Positions 1 through 6,448 are shown, numbered from the stretch's first letter. The stretch: 7,138 nucleotides of DNA from Selenomonadaceae bacterium (GCA_017445435.1 JAFSUE010000020.1:1-7138); one strand, 5' to 3'. Notes: generated by a model not told the origin, from the letters alone. A program made the numbers and translations.

Positions 1-135
1 CACGTCAGCAATAATTTTGTCGATTTTCTCAACTTCAAGCCGCTGTTTATTCGCGCCGATATTTGGAAAAACATTCAGCTTGTCTTCGATAACGTTATCA
101 GTTTTGAGATTGTCTTTAAAGCTTTTTTCATTCAT
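1..135 (-). CDS. Hypothetical protein, N-terminal 45 codons only
   Basis: An open frame begins at ATG (135-133) and runs off the left window edge, so only the N-terminus is visible: it starts MNEKSFKDNLKT and reaches IDKIIADV. The start is supported by AAGGAG at 144-149 on the minus strand, 8 nt upstream. A second ATG at 131-129 is out of frame. The visible part is charged and hydrophilic, with no signal peptide or membrane segment. I do not recognise the family. It lies 79 bp downstream of the Hsp70-VWA gene on the same strand with no terminator between them, so it is probably the third gene of that operon. A role connected with the chaperone/unfoldase pair is inference from position only. 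Confidence 0.7.
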   Translation of the reverse strand, partial: MNEKSFKDNLKTDNVIEDKLNVFPNIGANKQRLEVEKIDKIIADV

Positions 136-149
136 AATAGTTGCTCCTT

Positions 150-215
150 GTTAGGCAGTAGTGGAGTAGTTGGTAGGGTGTAGGAAAAAATTCTTAATTC
201 TTCATTCTTAATTCT
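150..215. repeat. Heptanucleotide repeat tracts filling an intergenic gap
   Basis: Read on the minus strand, 215 to 188 is four consecutive 7-mers: AGAATTA, AGAATGA, AGAATTA, AGAATTT. The first begins on the last base of the TGA stop codon of the Hsp70-VWA gene. After three bases, 184 to 150 shows a second tract in which CTA recurs at steps of 7, 7, 8 and 7 (CTACACC, CTACCAA, CTACTCCA, CTACTGC, CTAAC). Together they fill nearly the whole spacer up to the ribosome binding site of the next gene. They resemble the short tandemly repeated heptanucleotides known from other bacterial intergenic regions. No function is evident. Confidence 0.7.
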
Positions 216-2305
216 CACAGGTCGCCGCGCGTCAAGGCGTTAATGACGTATTCAAAAGTTTTCGTAAGCTCCGACATATTTTTTATAGTGAAAGCGTTTT
301 TCTCGCCAACCATTTCGTCTAAATAATTTTTATCGAAGTCAACGCCAACGCCAATAGCAATTATCTTCAAGCCGTTGTCACGAACTTTACGCGCACAACC
401 TAAAGTTTGTTGTCGCCTATCTGGGTAGCCGTCAGTAACGATAAGTGCAATTTTCTGGCGCGTAGAATTTTCCACAACTTTTTCTGCCGCGTGTAAAGCC
501 TCAATCATCGCCGTCCCGCCGTAAGCTTCAATTTGCGGAAGTTCCTGCGTTAATTTGCTAGCGTCATTCGTCAATTCGCTAAGAATTTTAGGCTTGTCGC
601 TGAAACTCATCAACGCCATTTGATGAACGCTCAAGTCAATCATCTTTGTTATCAATTCGGTTGACGCACGCTTAGCTTGAACTAAATCGTCGCCGCGCAT
701 ACTTCCTGAACAATCCAGCATCAATACCATATCAATCGGCGTTGCCGCACCGTGTACAGATTTTTTGATAGACTTGTCTATAAATTCTTCACGCGAATTT
801 TCAACGTTCTGCTTATCAATTACCGTAACTTTTAAGCGCTGGTCGTTCGTGAACTCAAACTTCACATCAACTTTAGTTTGTCTAGCAGGTGCAGGCGGCA
901 AATTTTTCAAGTGCAATGACCCACGAAAACGATGGAACTTTAAATCCAGTTCATTTTCATTTTCCGCCTCATAAACATTGACATCAATTTCAGTTTGATT
1001 ATCGAAGACAGTTTGATAAGTTTGAGTTGCCGCGCAAGGGTACGGCGTATCTTTAGCCAAAATTCTATCGAAGACAAGTTTTCCGTCCCTATTCATAACT
1101 TCGACGCCAAGAGAATGTGGCAGGATACTTTTTAAAGTAATTTTGCCGTCGCGTTCATTGTCGCCGCCTTCAATGCCTATATTTAGCGATTCAGCAACAC
1201 GCGCCGCGCCCATAACTACAAGCTGGCTCAATGGCAATTCGTCATTTGGAACAATGCCTAAATCTTTTGTAATTCTTTCGCGAATGTACGGAATAAAGCA
1301 CGTGCCGCCAGCTAAAATTATTTCGCCAATTTCATCAAGGCGGAAATTTTTATTATTCTTCGCAAAAATATTCAGCTGATTGAAAATCCTGTCGAAAAGC
1401 GGCTTACAAATTCTTTCAAGCGCTCGCCGCGTCAAGATGAAGTCCAAATCGTAATTTTTACCGCCCAACGTCGTCAAGTTCGGCAAAATTACTTCGTGTT
1501 CAGTAACTTCACTTAATTTTTCTTTAGCGTGCCGCGCCTCAATTAAAAGCCGATTCATCAAAATATTATATTCAGTTTCATCAATGCCAGCAGTTTGAAA
1601 ATTTTCCAAGTTTAAGCCAGTGTCGTCTTCAATGTGTTTAATCAGTTCAGTTTGAATGGCTTTATCAAAGTCATCGCCGCCAAGTCTGTCGTCGCCGTCA
1701 ATCGCAATGGCTCGGTAAGTATGCCGCGCAGGGTCAGCATCTAGTACGCTTAAATCGAAAGTGCCGCCGCCAATATCGACGACCATAACTTTCTTATTAA
1801 GCTGTTTTTCTTGTGCCGCCTCAATAGCCGCCGCCGTTGGTTCTTCCAAAATCCACATAACGTCAAAGCCAGCCGCAGTACCAGCTTTTCGCGTTTCGTC
1901 ACGCTGATTATTGTTGAAGTACGCGGGAACGGTGATAACTGCGCCAATTTTTTCATCGCCTTGCAGTCTCATTCGCTTTACAAATTCGCGTTTAACTTCC
2001 TTCAAAACTTCAATGGCAACATCAGTCGGCGTGTAAGTTCGACCGTTGCAAGTCCACGTTTTATTCAGTTCAAAGTTGCCGATATAAGTTTTAGCGGAGC
2101 TAATCATATTTTCTGGGTCAGTCACGCCCAAATTTTCCGCGTACTGTCCAACTTTAACGTCGCCTTTTTCGTCAGTGTAAATGACACTTGGCAACATTGT
2201 AGCGCCGCCTTCAAATTTTAGAATCCTTTTTCTGCCCTTCAAAAAGTAACAAGCTAGCGTATTGCGCGTGCCTAAGTCAATGCCGATTACGTATTCGTCA
2301 TTCAT
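215..2305 (-). CDS. Hsp70 (DnaK-like) chaperone fused to a C-terminal VWA domain
   Basis: The protein has 696 residues and is presumably cytosolic. Residues 1-380 form an Hsp70 ATPase domain: phosphate-1 loop GIDLGTRNT (about 8-16), VPAYFNNNQRDETRKAG (about 126-142), EEPTAAA, phosphate-2 loop VVDIGGGTFDLS (about 175-186) and adenosine loop LAGGT (331-335). Residues about 395-510 resemble the Hsp70 beta-sandwich substrate-binding domain (PHSLGVEV; FDNQTEIDVNVYE). The usual helical lid is absent. Instead, residues about 523-690 form a VWA domain with a complete MIDAS: DCSGS at 531-535, GGT at 596-598 and TDG at 624-626. Normal DnaK is about 610-640 residues without VWA, so this is a dedicated paralogue. 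ATP-driven chaperone cycling and metal-dependent partner binding are inferred from the domains; the client is unknown. The start ATG has AGGAGG at 2314-2319. It lies 48 bp downstream of the ClpX-like gene with no terminator between, so the two are probably cotranscribed. Confidence 0.93.
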   Translation of the reverse strand: MNDEYVIGIDLGTRNTLACYFLKGRKRILKFEGGATMLPSVIYTDEKGDVKVGQYAENLGVTDPENMISSAKTYIGNFELNKTWTCNGRTYTPTDVAIEVLKEVKREFVKRMRLQGDEKIGAVITVPAYFNNNQRDETRKAGTAAGFDVMWILEEPTAAAIEAAQEKQLNKKVMVVDIGGGTFDLSVLDADPARHTYRAIAIDGDDRLGGDDFDKAIQTELIKHIEDDTGLNLENFQTAGIDETEYNILMNRLLIEARHAKEKLSEVTEHEVILPNLTTLGGKNYDLDFILTRRALERICKPLFDRIFNQLNIFAKNNKNFRLDEIGEIILAGGTCFIPYIRERITKDLGIVPNDELPLSQLVVMGAARVAESLNIGIEGGDNERDGKITLKSILPHSLGVEVMNRDGKLVFDRILAKDTPYPCAATQTYQTVFDNQTEIDVNVYEAENENELDLKFHRFRGSLHLKNLPPAPARQTKVDVKFEFTNDQRLKVTVIDKQNVENSREEFIDKSIKKSVHGAATPIDMVLMLDCSGSMRGDDLVQAKRASTELITKMIDLSVHQMALMSFSDKPKILSELTNDASKLTQELPQIEAYGGTAMIEALHAAEKVVENSTRQKIALIVTDGYPDRRQQTLGCARKVRDNGLKIIAIGVGVDFDKNYLDEMVGEKNAFTIKNMSELTKTFEYVINALTRGDL

Positions 2306-2353
2306 AAAAATTTCCTCCTAATGGTTGAAAGGGCGCTAACTTTAAATATTTTT

Positions 2354-3688
2354 TTAAACTACATCTTTTTCAAGGGAAACGCCGTCGACATTTTCGCCGT
2401 CAGAATTTTCAATCGGTACAATTTTAGGCGTTGCACCTTCCGTTACGCATTCTTCCGTAACAATAATTTTGCGCGGCTCGTTAGACTTGGGAATTTCAAA
2501 CATAACATCAAGCATAACATCTTCGATAATGCCTTTGAGTGACCGTGCGCCAGTTTTACGCTCAATCGCCTTTTTAGCTACGGCAATTAACGCCGCCTCC
2601 TCAAATTCAAGTTGTACGTTGTCCATAGCTAAAAGTTTTTCGTACTGCTTGACAGGGGCATTGCGCGGCTCTGTCAAAATTCTAAGCAATGAATGTTCGT
2701 CCAAAGTTTCAAGCGTACAAATAACGGGCAGGCGTCCAATAATTTCAGGAATTATGCCGTACTTCATCAAATCTTCGGGGCGAACTTGATGAATCAGTTC
2801 ATTAAATTTTTCGTCGTCATCTTCCTTCGCTGGAACGTCGACGCCAAAACCTAAGCTTGCCTCACCTTTGCGAATACGTTTAGCAACAATTTTATCAATG
2901 CCGACGAATGCGCCGCCGACGATAAATAAAATATTTTTCGTGTCAACTTTAATTGTAGGCGCTTCAGGGTGTTTACGTTGTCCCCGCGCAGTAAATTCTA
3001 CGACGCTACCTTCAAGCATTTTCAAAAGCCCTTGCTGTACGCCTTCGTGACCAGGATCGGCAGTGATTGAATTATTTTCGCCAGACTTACGCGCAATTTT
3101 GTCGAACTCGTCAAGATAAATGATACCGTGTTCAGTCTTTTCAATATTTTGTCCAGCGGCGTAGTAAAGATTTCTTACGGCAACTTCAACGTCCGCGCCG
3201 ACAAAGCCAGCCTCCGTTAAACTTGACGCGTCAGTCACGGCAAAAGGTATGTCTAAAAGTTTCGACAGATGACTAAGCATAGCCGTTTTGCCGCAACCTG
3301 TTGGACCTAAAATTATAACGTTGGACTTGTCAATTTCATCGTTGCCGCCGTCATTTTCCAAATCGTACTTCATACGCTTATAGTGATTGTACGCGGCGAC
3401 AGACAAAATTTTTTTAGCGCGTTCCTGCTTAATAATAAATTCGTCAAGATAAGCTTTAATGACGTGCGGTTTATTTTTTTCAAGCAAATTTCCAAGTTCG
3501 TCGGTAAATGAACCGTGAGACTTTTTAAGTTTTTTCTGTTCATCTTCGTCAATAATTTTATTGAGTTCTTTAATGCAATTTCTGCAGACGGCAAAGCCCG
3601 TACCAGGATCGAAAATCGGCATATCAATTTGAGACTGCACCTTTACGCGGCGTCCACACAAACTACATCTAAATGTTCCCATTGACAT
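2354..3688 (-). CDS. ClpX-like AAA+ protein unfoldase (paralogue)
   Basis: The 444-residue protein has full ClpX architecture. An N-terminal zinc finger uses C8/C11 and C35/C38. The AAA+ core has Walker A GPTGCGKT (128-135), Walker B IIYLDEFDKI with D193/E194, pore-1 loop GFVG (161-164), the RKH pore loop (238-240), arginine finger R319 in GRLP, and sensor-2 GARSLK (about 380-385). LGF at 279-281 stands where ClpX carries its IGF ClpP-docking tripeptide, so docking to ClpP is plausible. Departures from typical ClpX include GFVG instead of GYVG and GHEG for SGEG. The neighbours are not tig, clpP or lon, and an Hsp70-VWA gene follows instead. I therefore read it as a second, specialised ClpX rather than the housekeeping copy, although the rest of the genome cannot be seen. 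The ATG at 3688 has AAGGAG at 3699-3704 (10 nt); the ATG two codons later is less well spaced. Confidence 0.93.
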   Translation of the reverse strand: MSMGTFRCSLCGRRVKVQSQIDMPIFDPGTGFAVCRNCIKELNKIIDEDEQKKLKKSHGSFTDELGNLLEKNKPHVIKAYLDEFIIKQERAKKILSVAAYNHYKRMKYDLENDGGNDEIDKSNVIILGPTGCGKTAMLSHLSKLLDIPFAVTDASSLTEAGFVGADVEVAVRNLYYAAGQNIEKTEHGIIYLDEFDKIARKSGENNSITADPGHEGVQQGLLKMLEGSVVEFTARGQRKHPEAPTIKVDTKNILFIVGGAFVGIDKIVAKRIRKGEASLGFGVDVPAKEDDDEKFNELIHQVRPEDLMKYGIIPEIIGRLPVICTLETLDEHSLLRILTEPRNAPVKQYEKLLAMDNVQLEFEEAALIAVAKKAIERKTGARSLKGIIEDVMLDVMFEIPKSNEPRKIIVTEECVTEGATPKIVPIENSDGENVDGVSLEKDVV

Positions 3689-3717
3689 AAAAAAATTTCT
3701 CCTTTAAATAGCAGATT

Positions 3718-3746
3718 TTTAAAAAGTTAAAGTAACTAATTGTGAA
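3718..3746 (-). promoter_or_regulatory. Candidate promoter of the clpX-like/Hsp70-VWA operon
   Basis: On the minus strand TTCACA (3746-3741, five of six against TTGACA) is followed after 17 nt by TTTAAA (3723-3718, four of six against TATAAT). Transcription would begin near 3711, giving a leader of about 22 nt that contains the ribosome binding site. The -35 lies within the left terminal repeat of the insertion-sequence relic, so the element may have donated it. The -10 is weak, and TATACC at 3752-3747 is an alternative. No CIRCE or CtsR operator was seen. Confidence 0.3.
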
Positions 3747-3752
3747 GGTATA
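3733..3752 (+). repeat. Left terminal inverted repeat of the IS relic
   Basis: TAACTAATTGTGAAGGTATA matches the reverse complement of 4173-4192 at 17 of 20 positions, with no gaps. The three mismatches are scattered, which indicates decay. The outward strand contains TTCACA, a good -35-like hexamer pointing at the clpX-like gene. Confidence 0.75.
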
Positions 3753-3811
3753 ACATAATAAGAAACTTTACAAAAAAAATATTATCCTGTGTGTAAGCAG
3801 GAGGAAGAAAA

Positions 3812-4111
3812 ATGTTAAAGTTTCAAGAAAATTATACCACAGACCATATCTCCTTTGAAGATTTTCTTTTGGTCATTTTTGTTTTTGTCGATGATTTAGG
3901 CTACTGTTTCCGATTGTGTCAAATACAGACCGAAATTCGATAAAGCACTGCTCAGCGACTCTGAAATTATGATAAATTCGACCGTACCCGCAGAAATTTA
4001 TGAACTTGATTTTTTCAAAACTTGCCACATTTTTGCAAGGCTTTTCGTACCATAGCTGATAAAGGTTATGTTTCGGAAAAACTAATTCAAAGTAGAGCGG
4101 GTGTTGGCTAA
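3812..4111 (+). pseudogene. Transposase remnant, frameshifted and internally deleted
   Basis: An ATG at 3812 with AGGAGG at 3799-3804 opens a frame of 43 codons (MLKFQENYTTDHISFEDFLL, then VIFVFVDDL) that stops at 3941-3943. The protein continues in another frame from about 3900: ATVSDCVKYRPKFDKALLSD followed by SEIM, ending in lower-similarity PAEIYELDFF near 3987-4016. Back in the original frame, 4055-4111 encodes ADKGYVSEKLIQ and then stops. DDL, LSDSEIM and ADKGY are typical of the N-terminus and the DDE region of IS982-type transposases. At least two frame changes and a large internal deletion between the N-terminal and ADKGY parts make it non-functional. The first 43 codons could still be translated because the ribosome binding site is intact. 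Confidence 0.65.
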
Positions 4112-4172
4112 ATTTTTTGCTTTATCCTTGTTGCTTGCTCACTCTAACTGCATCAGATTTTTAATTTTTTAA

Positions 4173-4192
4173 TATACCCTCACAATGGGTTA
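4173..4192 (-). repeat. Right terminal inverted repeat of the IS relic
   Basis: TATACCCTCACAATGGGTTA is the inverted partner of 3733-3752, with 17 of 20 positions matching. Read inward from the outside it begins TAACCCATTGTGAGGG. The 58 bp from here to the terminator at 4251 contain no gene, only a very short minus-strand start (ribosome-binding-like AGAGGTGA at 4209-4216 and ATG at 4204) that runs into a stop formed by this repeat. Confidence 0.75.
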
Positions 4193-4250
4193 ATTTACGT
4201 CCATTAAATCACCTCTCAAAACTTTTCAATATAAAAATTTAATTTCCTGC

Positions 4251-4274
4251 AAAAAAAATAAGCCCGAAGGCTTA
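4251..4274 (-). terminator. Rho-independent terminator of the U32 gene
   Basis: On the minus strand a perfect 6-bp stem, TAAGCC-TTCG-GGCTTA (4274-4259), has a stable UUCG tetraloop and is followed directly by eight T residues (4258-4251). It starts 22 nt after the stop codon of the U32 gene and is oriented to end that transcript, so the clpX-like operon to the left needs its own promoter. Confidence 0.88.
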
Positions 4275-4295
4275 AAGAATTTCGCTGAATGTCAA

Positions 4296-6224
4296 TCAAA
4301 TAGAATTTTTACTCTGCCTGAATCGATAAACGCCGCAACCGAATCTGCGCGGAGAAATTTTTTTGAGTTCGTCAAAATCTTTTTCAAAATTTTTGCCGTC
4401 AATCGCGGCACGATAAATTTTCGTCGTCAGCGCTACAACTTCTGGCGAATAATCCTGCGCGTCAATCCTCAACGCCGCCGCACCAAAAAATTTTTCAAGA
4501 TACGGCAACAAACATAAATCTTTAGCAAAGTAAATGTGATTATAGCCGAATTGGTCGACGCGCAACGGATGAACTTCGCCCGCCGAATCCTCCATTGCAA
4601 AATGTTTATCCAAAAGTTCAGGCGTTGCAAAATCGTCATAATTTGGATGATAAAGCTTGATAAAATTATTTTCACTAATCATTGATTCGATTGAACCGTG
4701 AACAATAATTTCAATCGGCAGGGTAGATTTTTCGACGACGCTTTTAACTTGTGCAAAACTCATTTCGATTGACGCGGTAGCTTGTACGACGCCTTGACTT
4801 TTCAAAAATTCGGCGGCAACTTCATTGAAAAGATTGAAAGAAATATCGGCGTGAATTGGCAAATTAAAATTTTTCATAAGATTAAGCGTACCCAAATTGC
4901 TGACAATCACGCCGTCAAAATTCACGTCGTCTAAACGTTCGATAAGTCCGCGCAGTTCATTTAAAACTTTATCGCGGGTGACGCGCGGCGTATTCAAAAT
5001 AATTTTCTTGCCGTGCGAATGTGCAAAATTTACAGCGTCTTTAAAATCTTTCAGCGTGAAAGGTGTATTAGGTCTGAAAACTTCGCCGCCAATGTAAATT
5101 GAATCAGCGCCGTTTTCAACCGCAGACTTTGCCGCGTCCAATGTCGAAACTCTCACGTTCAAATTTGGCTTGCCGTCAAATTTTTTAATCGGCGTTTCAT
5201 CGTCAAAAATTTTTTTAACTTCGTCGTCATCAAACGCCGTTTCGACGACACCCGCGCTAAAAAATCTTGGTTCGCGTGTACCGTCAAGCCCAATATCTTT
5301 TTTAGTCGGCGGTTGAAAGGCAAAAGTCGTAGTAAAATTTCTTACGCGCTTTTCATAAAAATCTTTCCAAAAATTTTCGTCGATAGTAAATCCAGTAGGG
5401 TCGGCAATATATTCGTCGATAACTTTTCTGTAAGCGGCAGTAATTCGCGCAATAAATTCTGGTGGACGCATACGCCCTTCAATCTTGAAAGATGAAATGC
5501 CCGCTTGTATCATATCTGGAATATTTCTAAGCATGCACATATCATTCAGCGCGGTTTTATGTGACGTATCGTCGATAATTTCGCCAGTCGATTCGTCAAT
5601 AAATTTCCATTCCCAACGGCAAGGTTTAAAGCAACGACCGCGACTGCCGCTTTGCCCAAAAGTTACGCCTGAATGATTACATTGCCCTGAAATTGCTATG
5701 CACATATCGCCATGAATAAAATATTCAACTTCAATTCCAGTTTTTTCCTTTATAAGTGCAACGTCATTCAAACTAAGTTCGCGCCCCAGTACAATCCGCT
5801 TGACGCCAAATTTTTGCAGGAACTTAACGGCGGGAATGTTATTAACGTTCATCATAACTGAACCGTGAATTGGAATGTTCAAGCCCAGTTGATGAATCAG
5901 CTGAATTACTGATAAATCTTGTACGATTAAAGCGTCTGGCTGAATTTTGTTGAGGAATGAAAGATAATCTTTAAGCGGCGGGATTTCTTCGGAACTGATT
6001 AAATTATTCAGCGTGATATAAAGTTTAGCGCCGTTATCATGTGCGAAAGTCACGGCGTTTTTTAATTCTTCGTCAGTCAAGTTGAAGTCATCTTTATGGA
6101 CGCGCATATTAAAATGTTTGCCGCCAAGATAAACTGCATCAGCACCTGCATTAATCGCGGCGGTGAAGGCGTCCCATTTTCCAGCTGGCGCTAAAAGTTC
6201 TACTGAATCACGAGTCAAAGTCAT
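4296..6224 (-). CDS. Tandem-domain U32 family protein (Fe-S RNA hydroxylase type)
   Basis: The protein is 642 residues from the chosen ATG at 6224. Domain 1 (about 8-300) starts VELLAPAGKWDAF and carries the U32 signature EYFIHGDMCIAISGQC with C175 and C182, then C198 and C202 (GRCFKPC) and C230 (DMCML); four of these could bind a 4Fe-4S cluster. Domain 2 (about 355-620) restarts as VRVSTLDAAKSAVENGADSI, mirrors domain 1, but keeps only C571 (KDLCLL): E513 and N520 replace the first two cysteines. U32 proteins were named peptidases; studied members (RlhA, TrhP, UbiU/V) hydroxylate 23S rRNA, tRNA or ubiquinone precursors, so an RNA-modification role is likely, substrate unknown. The length is close to that of RlhA, but orthology is not established. 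AAGGAG at 6233-6238 is 8 nt from ATG 6224 and only 2 nt from ATG 6230. A longer TTG start at 6275 would lie upstream of the promoter -10, so I reject it. Confidence 0.9.
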   Translation of the reverse strand: MTLTRDSVELLAPAGKWDAFTAAINAGADAVYLGGKHFNMRVHKDDFNLTDEELKNAVTFAHDNGAKLYITLNNLISSEEIPPLKDYLSFLNKIQPDALIVQDLSVIQLIHQLGLNIPIHGSVMMNVNNIPAVKFLQKFGVKRIVLGRELSLNDVALIKEKTGIEVEYFIHGDMCIAISGQCNHSGVTFGQSGSRGRCFKPCRWEWKFIDESTGEIIDDTSHKTALNDMCMLRNIPDMIQAGISSFKIEGRMRPPEFIARITAAYRKVIDEYIADPTGFTIDENFWKDFYEKRVRNFTTTFAFQPPTKKDIGLDGTREPRFFSAGVVETAFDDDEVKKIFDDETPIKKFDGKPNLNVRVSTLDAAKSAVENGADSIYIGGEVFRPNTPFTLKDFKDAVNFAHSHGKKIILNTPRVTRDKVLNELRGLIERLDDVNFDGVIVSNLGTLNLMKNFNLPIHADISFNLFNEVAAEFLKSQGVVQATASIEMSFAQVKSVVEKSTLPIEIIVHGSIESMISENNFIKLYHPNYDDFATPELLDKHFAMEDSAGEVHPLRVDQFGYNHIYFAKDLCLLPYLEKFFGAAALRIDAQDYSPEVVALTTKIYRAAIDGKNFEKDFDELKKISPRRFGCGVYRFRQSKNSI

Positions 6225-6232
6225 TTGCATTA

Positions 6233-6238
6233 CTCCTT
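6233..6238 (-). promoter_or_regulatory. Ribosome binding site that fixes the U32 start
   Basis: AAGGAG on the minus strand lies 8 nt before ATG 6224 but only 2 nt before the in-frame ATG 6230. The spacing favours initiation at MTLTRDS rather than MQMTLTRDS. Confidence 0.75.
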
Positions 6239-6255
6239 CGTAAATATTCGTAAAA

Positions 6256-6264
6256 ATTATAGCA
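6256..6264 (-). promoter_or_regulatory. Extended -10 promoter of the U32 gene
   Basis: Minus-strand TGCTATAAT combines a consensus TATAAT (6261-6256) with the TGn extension (6264-6262). The best -35 is poor (TGTAAA about 19 nt upstream), which is usual for extended -10 promoters. Transcription would begin near 6249, leaving a leader of about 25 nt. It is divergent from the plus-strand promoter at 6287-6315, with only 22 bp between them, so the two could interfere. Confidence 0.65.
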
Positions 6265-6286
6265 CAGCTACGCAATTTATTTTACA

Positions 6287-6315
6287 TTGAAGTTAAAAAA
6301 AGTTTGTTGTAAAAT
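6287..6315 (+). promoter_or_regulatory. Promoter of the small toxin-like RNA
   Basis: TTGAAG (6287-6292) and TAAAAT (6310-6315) are separated by exactly 17 nt. The predicted transcript starts at about 6320-6322, within GCGCTACTGAT. That start coincides with the left arm of a helix whose right arm lies at the stop codon of the small gene, which supports the assignment independently. Confidence 0.65.
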
Positions 6316-6362
6316 ATTTGCGCTACTGATACTTCTGGAAGCCTTTTAACGGCGGAAGGAGG

Positions 6363-6383
6363 TGATAGCCGTGTTTACGACTT
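6363..6383 (+). repeat. Direct repeat, copy 1, over the start codon of the small gene
   Basis: This 21-bp segment covers the end of the ribosome binding site, the GTG start at 6371 and the first codons. It recurs at 6522-6542 with 19 of 21 identities. Of the two differences, one (G6379 against A6538) becomes a G-U pair when this RNA meets the antisense of copy 2, so 20 of 21 positions can pair. Confidence 0.85.
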
Positions 6384-6448
6384 TCGTAGTGTCTGTCGTG
6401 GCAGGTGTAGTTGCTTACTACATCTGCAAGTGGTTGGACAGACGTTAA
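6371..6448 (+). CDS. 25-residue hydrophobic peptide, candidate Fst-like type I toxin
   Basis: A GTG start is preceded by AAGGAGGTGA at 6356-6365, an essentially perfect match to the 16S anti-Shine-Dalgarno. The peptide begins MFTTFVVSVVAG, has one membrane-spanning stretch (about residues 3-18) and ends in the charged tail KWLDRR. This plan, a single transmembrane helix plus a short charged C-terminus, is that of small type I toxins such as Fst, which act on the membrane; sequence identity to Fst is not claimed. The gene has its own promoter and terminator and a heavily folded mRNA. A facing minus-strand promoter lies downstream with a repeat complementary to its start codon. These features together support a toxin gene held silent by antisense RNA. 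Alternatives are a harmless small membrane protein or a leader peptide, but no gene follows before the terminator. Confidence 0.7.
   Translation: MFTTFVVSVVAGVVAYYICKWLDRR

Larger units (their letters stand above)
3733..4192. mobile_element. Decayed insertion sequence, tentatively IS982-like
   Basis: This stretch of about 460 bp is bounded by imperfect 20-bp terminal inverted repeats (3733-3752 and 4173-4192, 17 of 20 matching) and contains a broken transposase between them. Intact IS982 elements are about 1 kb, so roughly half the length is gone. No target-site duplication is recognisable in the flanks, as expected for an old copy. The family call rests on LLSDSEIM and ADKGY in the transposase fragments plus repeat ends reading ACCCATTGTG; it is tentative because it rests on recall of family motifs. 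The element separates the clpX-like operon from the U32 gene and explains most of the gene-free stretch between them. Confidence 0.65.

Noticed and set aside
1811..2221. 136-codon plus-strand open frame opposite the Hsp70-VWA gene
   Set aside because: It lies wholly within the strongly supported Hsp70 ATPase domain on the other strand. Its translation shows no recognisable motif.
2469..2789. 106-codon plus-strand open frame opposite the ClpX-like gene
   Set aside because: It is a shadow of conserved ClpX coding sequence, with a low-complexity serine-rich translation and no ribosome binding site of note.
3705..3800. HrcA (CIRCE) or CtsR heat-shock operator before the clpX-like gene
   Set aside because: Neither TTAGCACTC/GAGTGCTAA nor tandem GGTCAAA-type sequence is present.
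6225..6275. N-terminal extension of the U32 protein from a TTG at 6275
   Set aside because: It would include the promoter -10 (TGCTATAAT) and the ribosome binding site inside the coding region, and it lies upstream of the expected transcription start.
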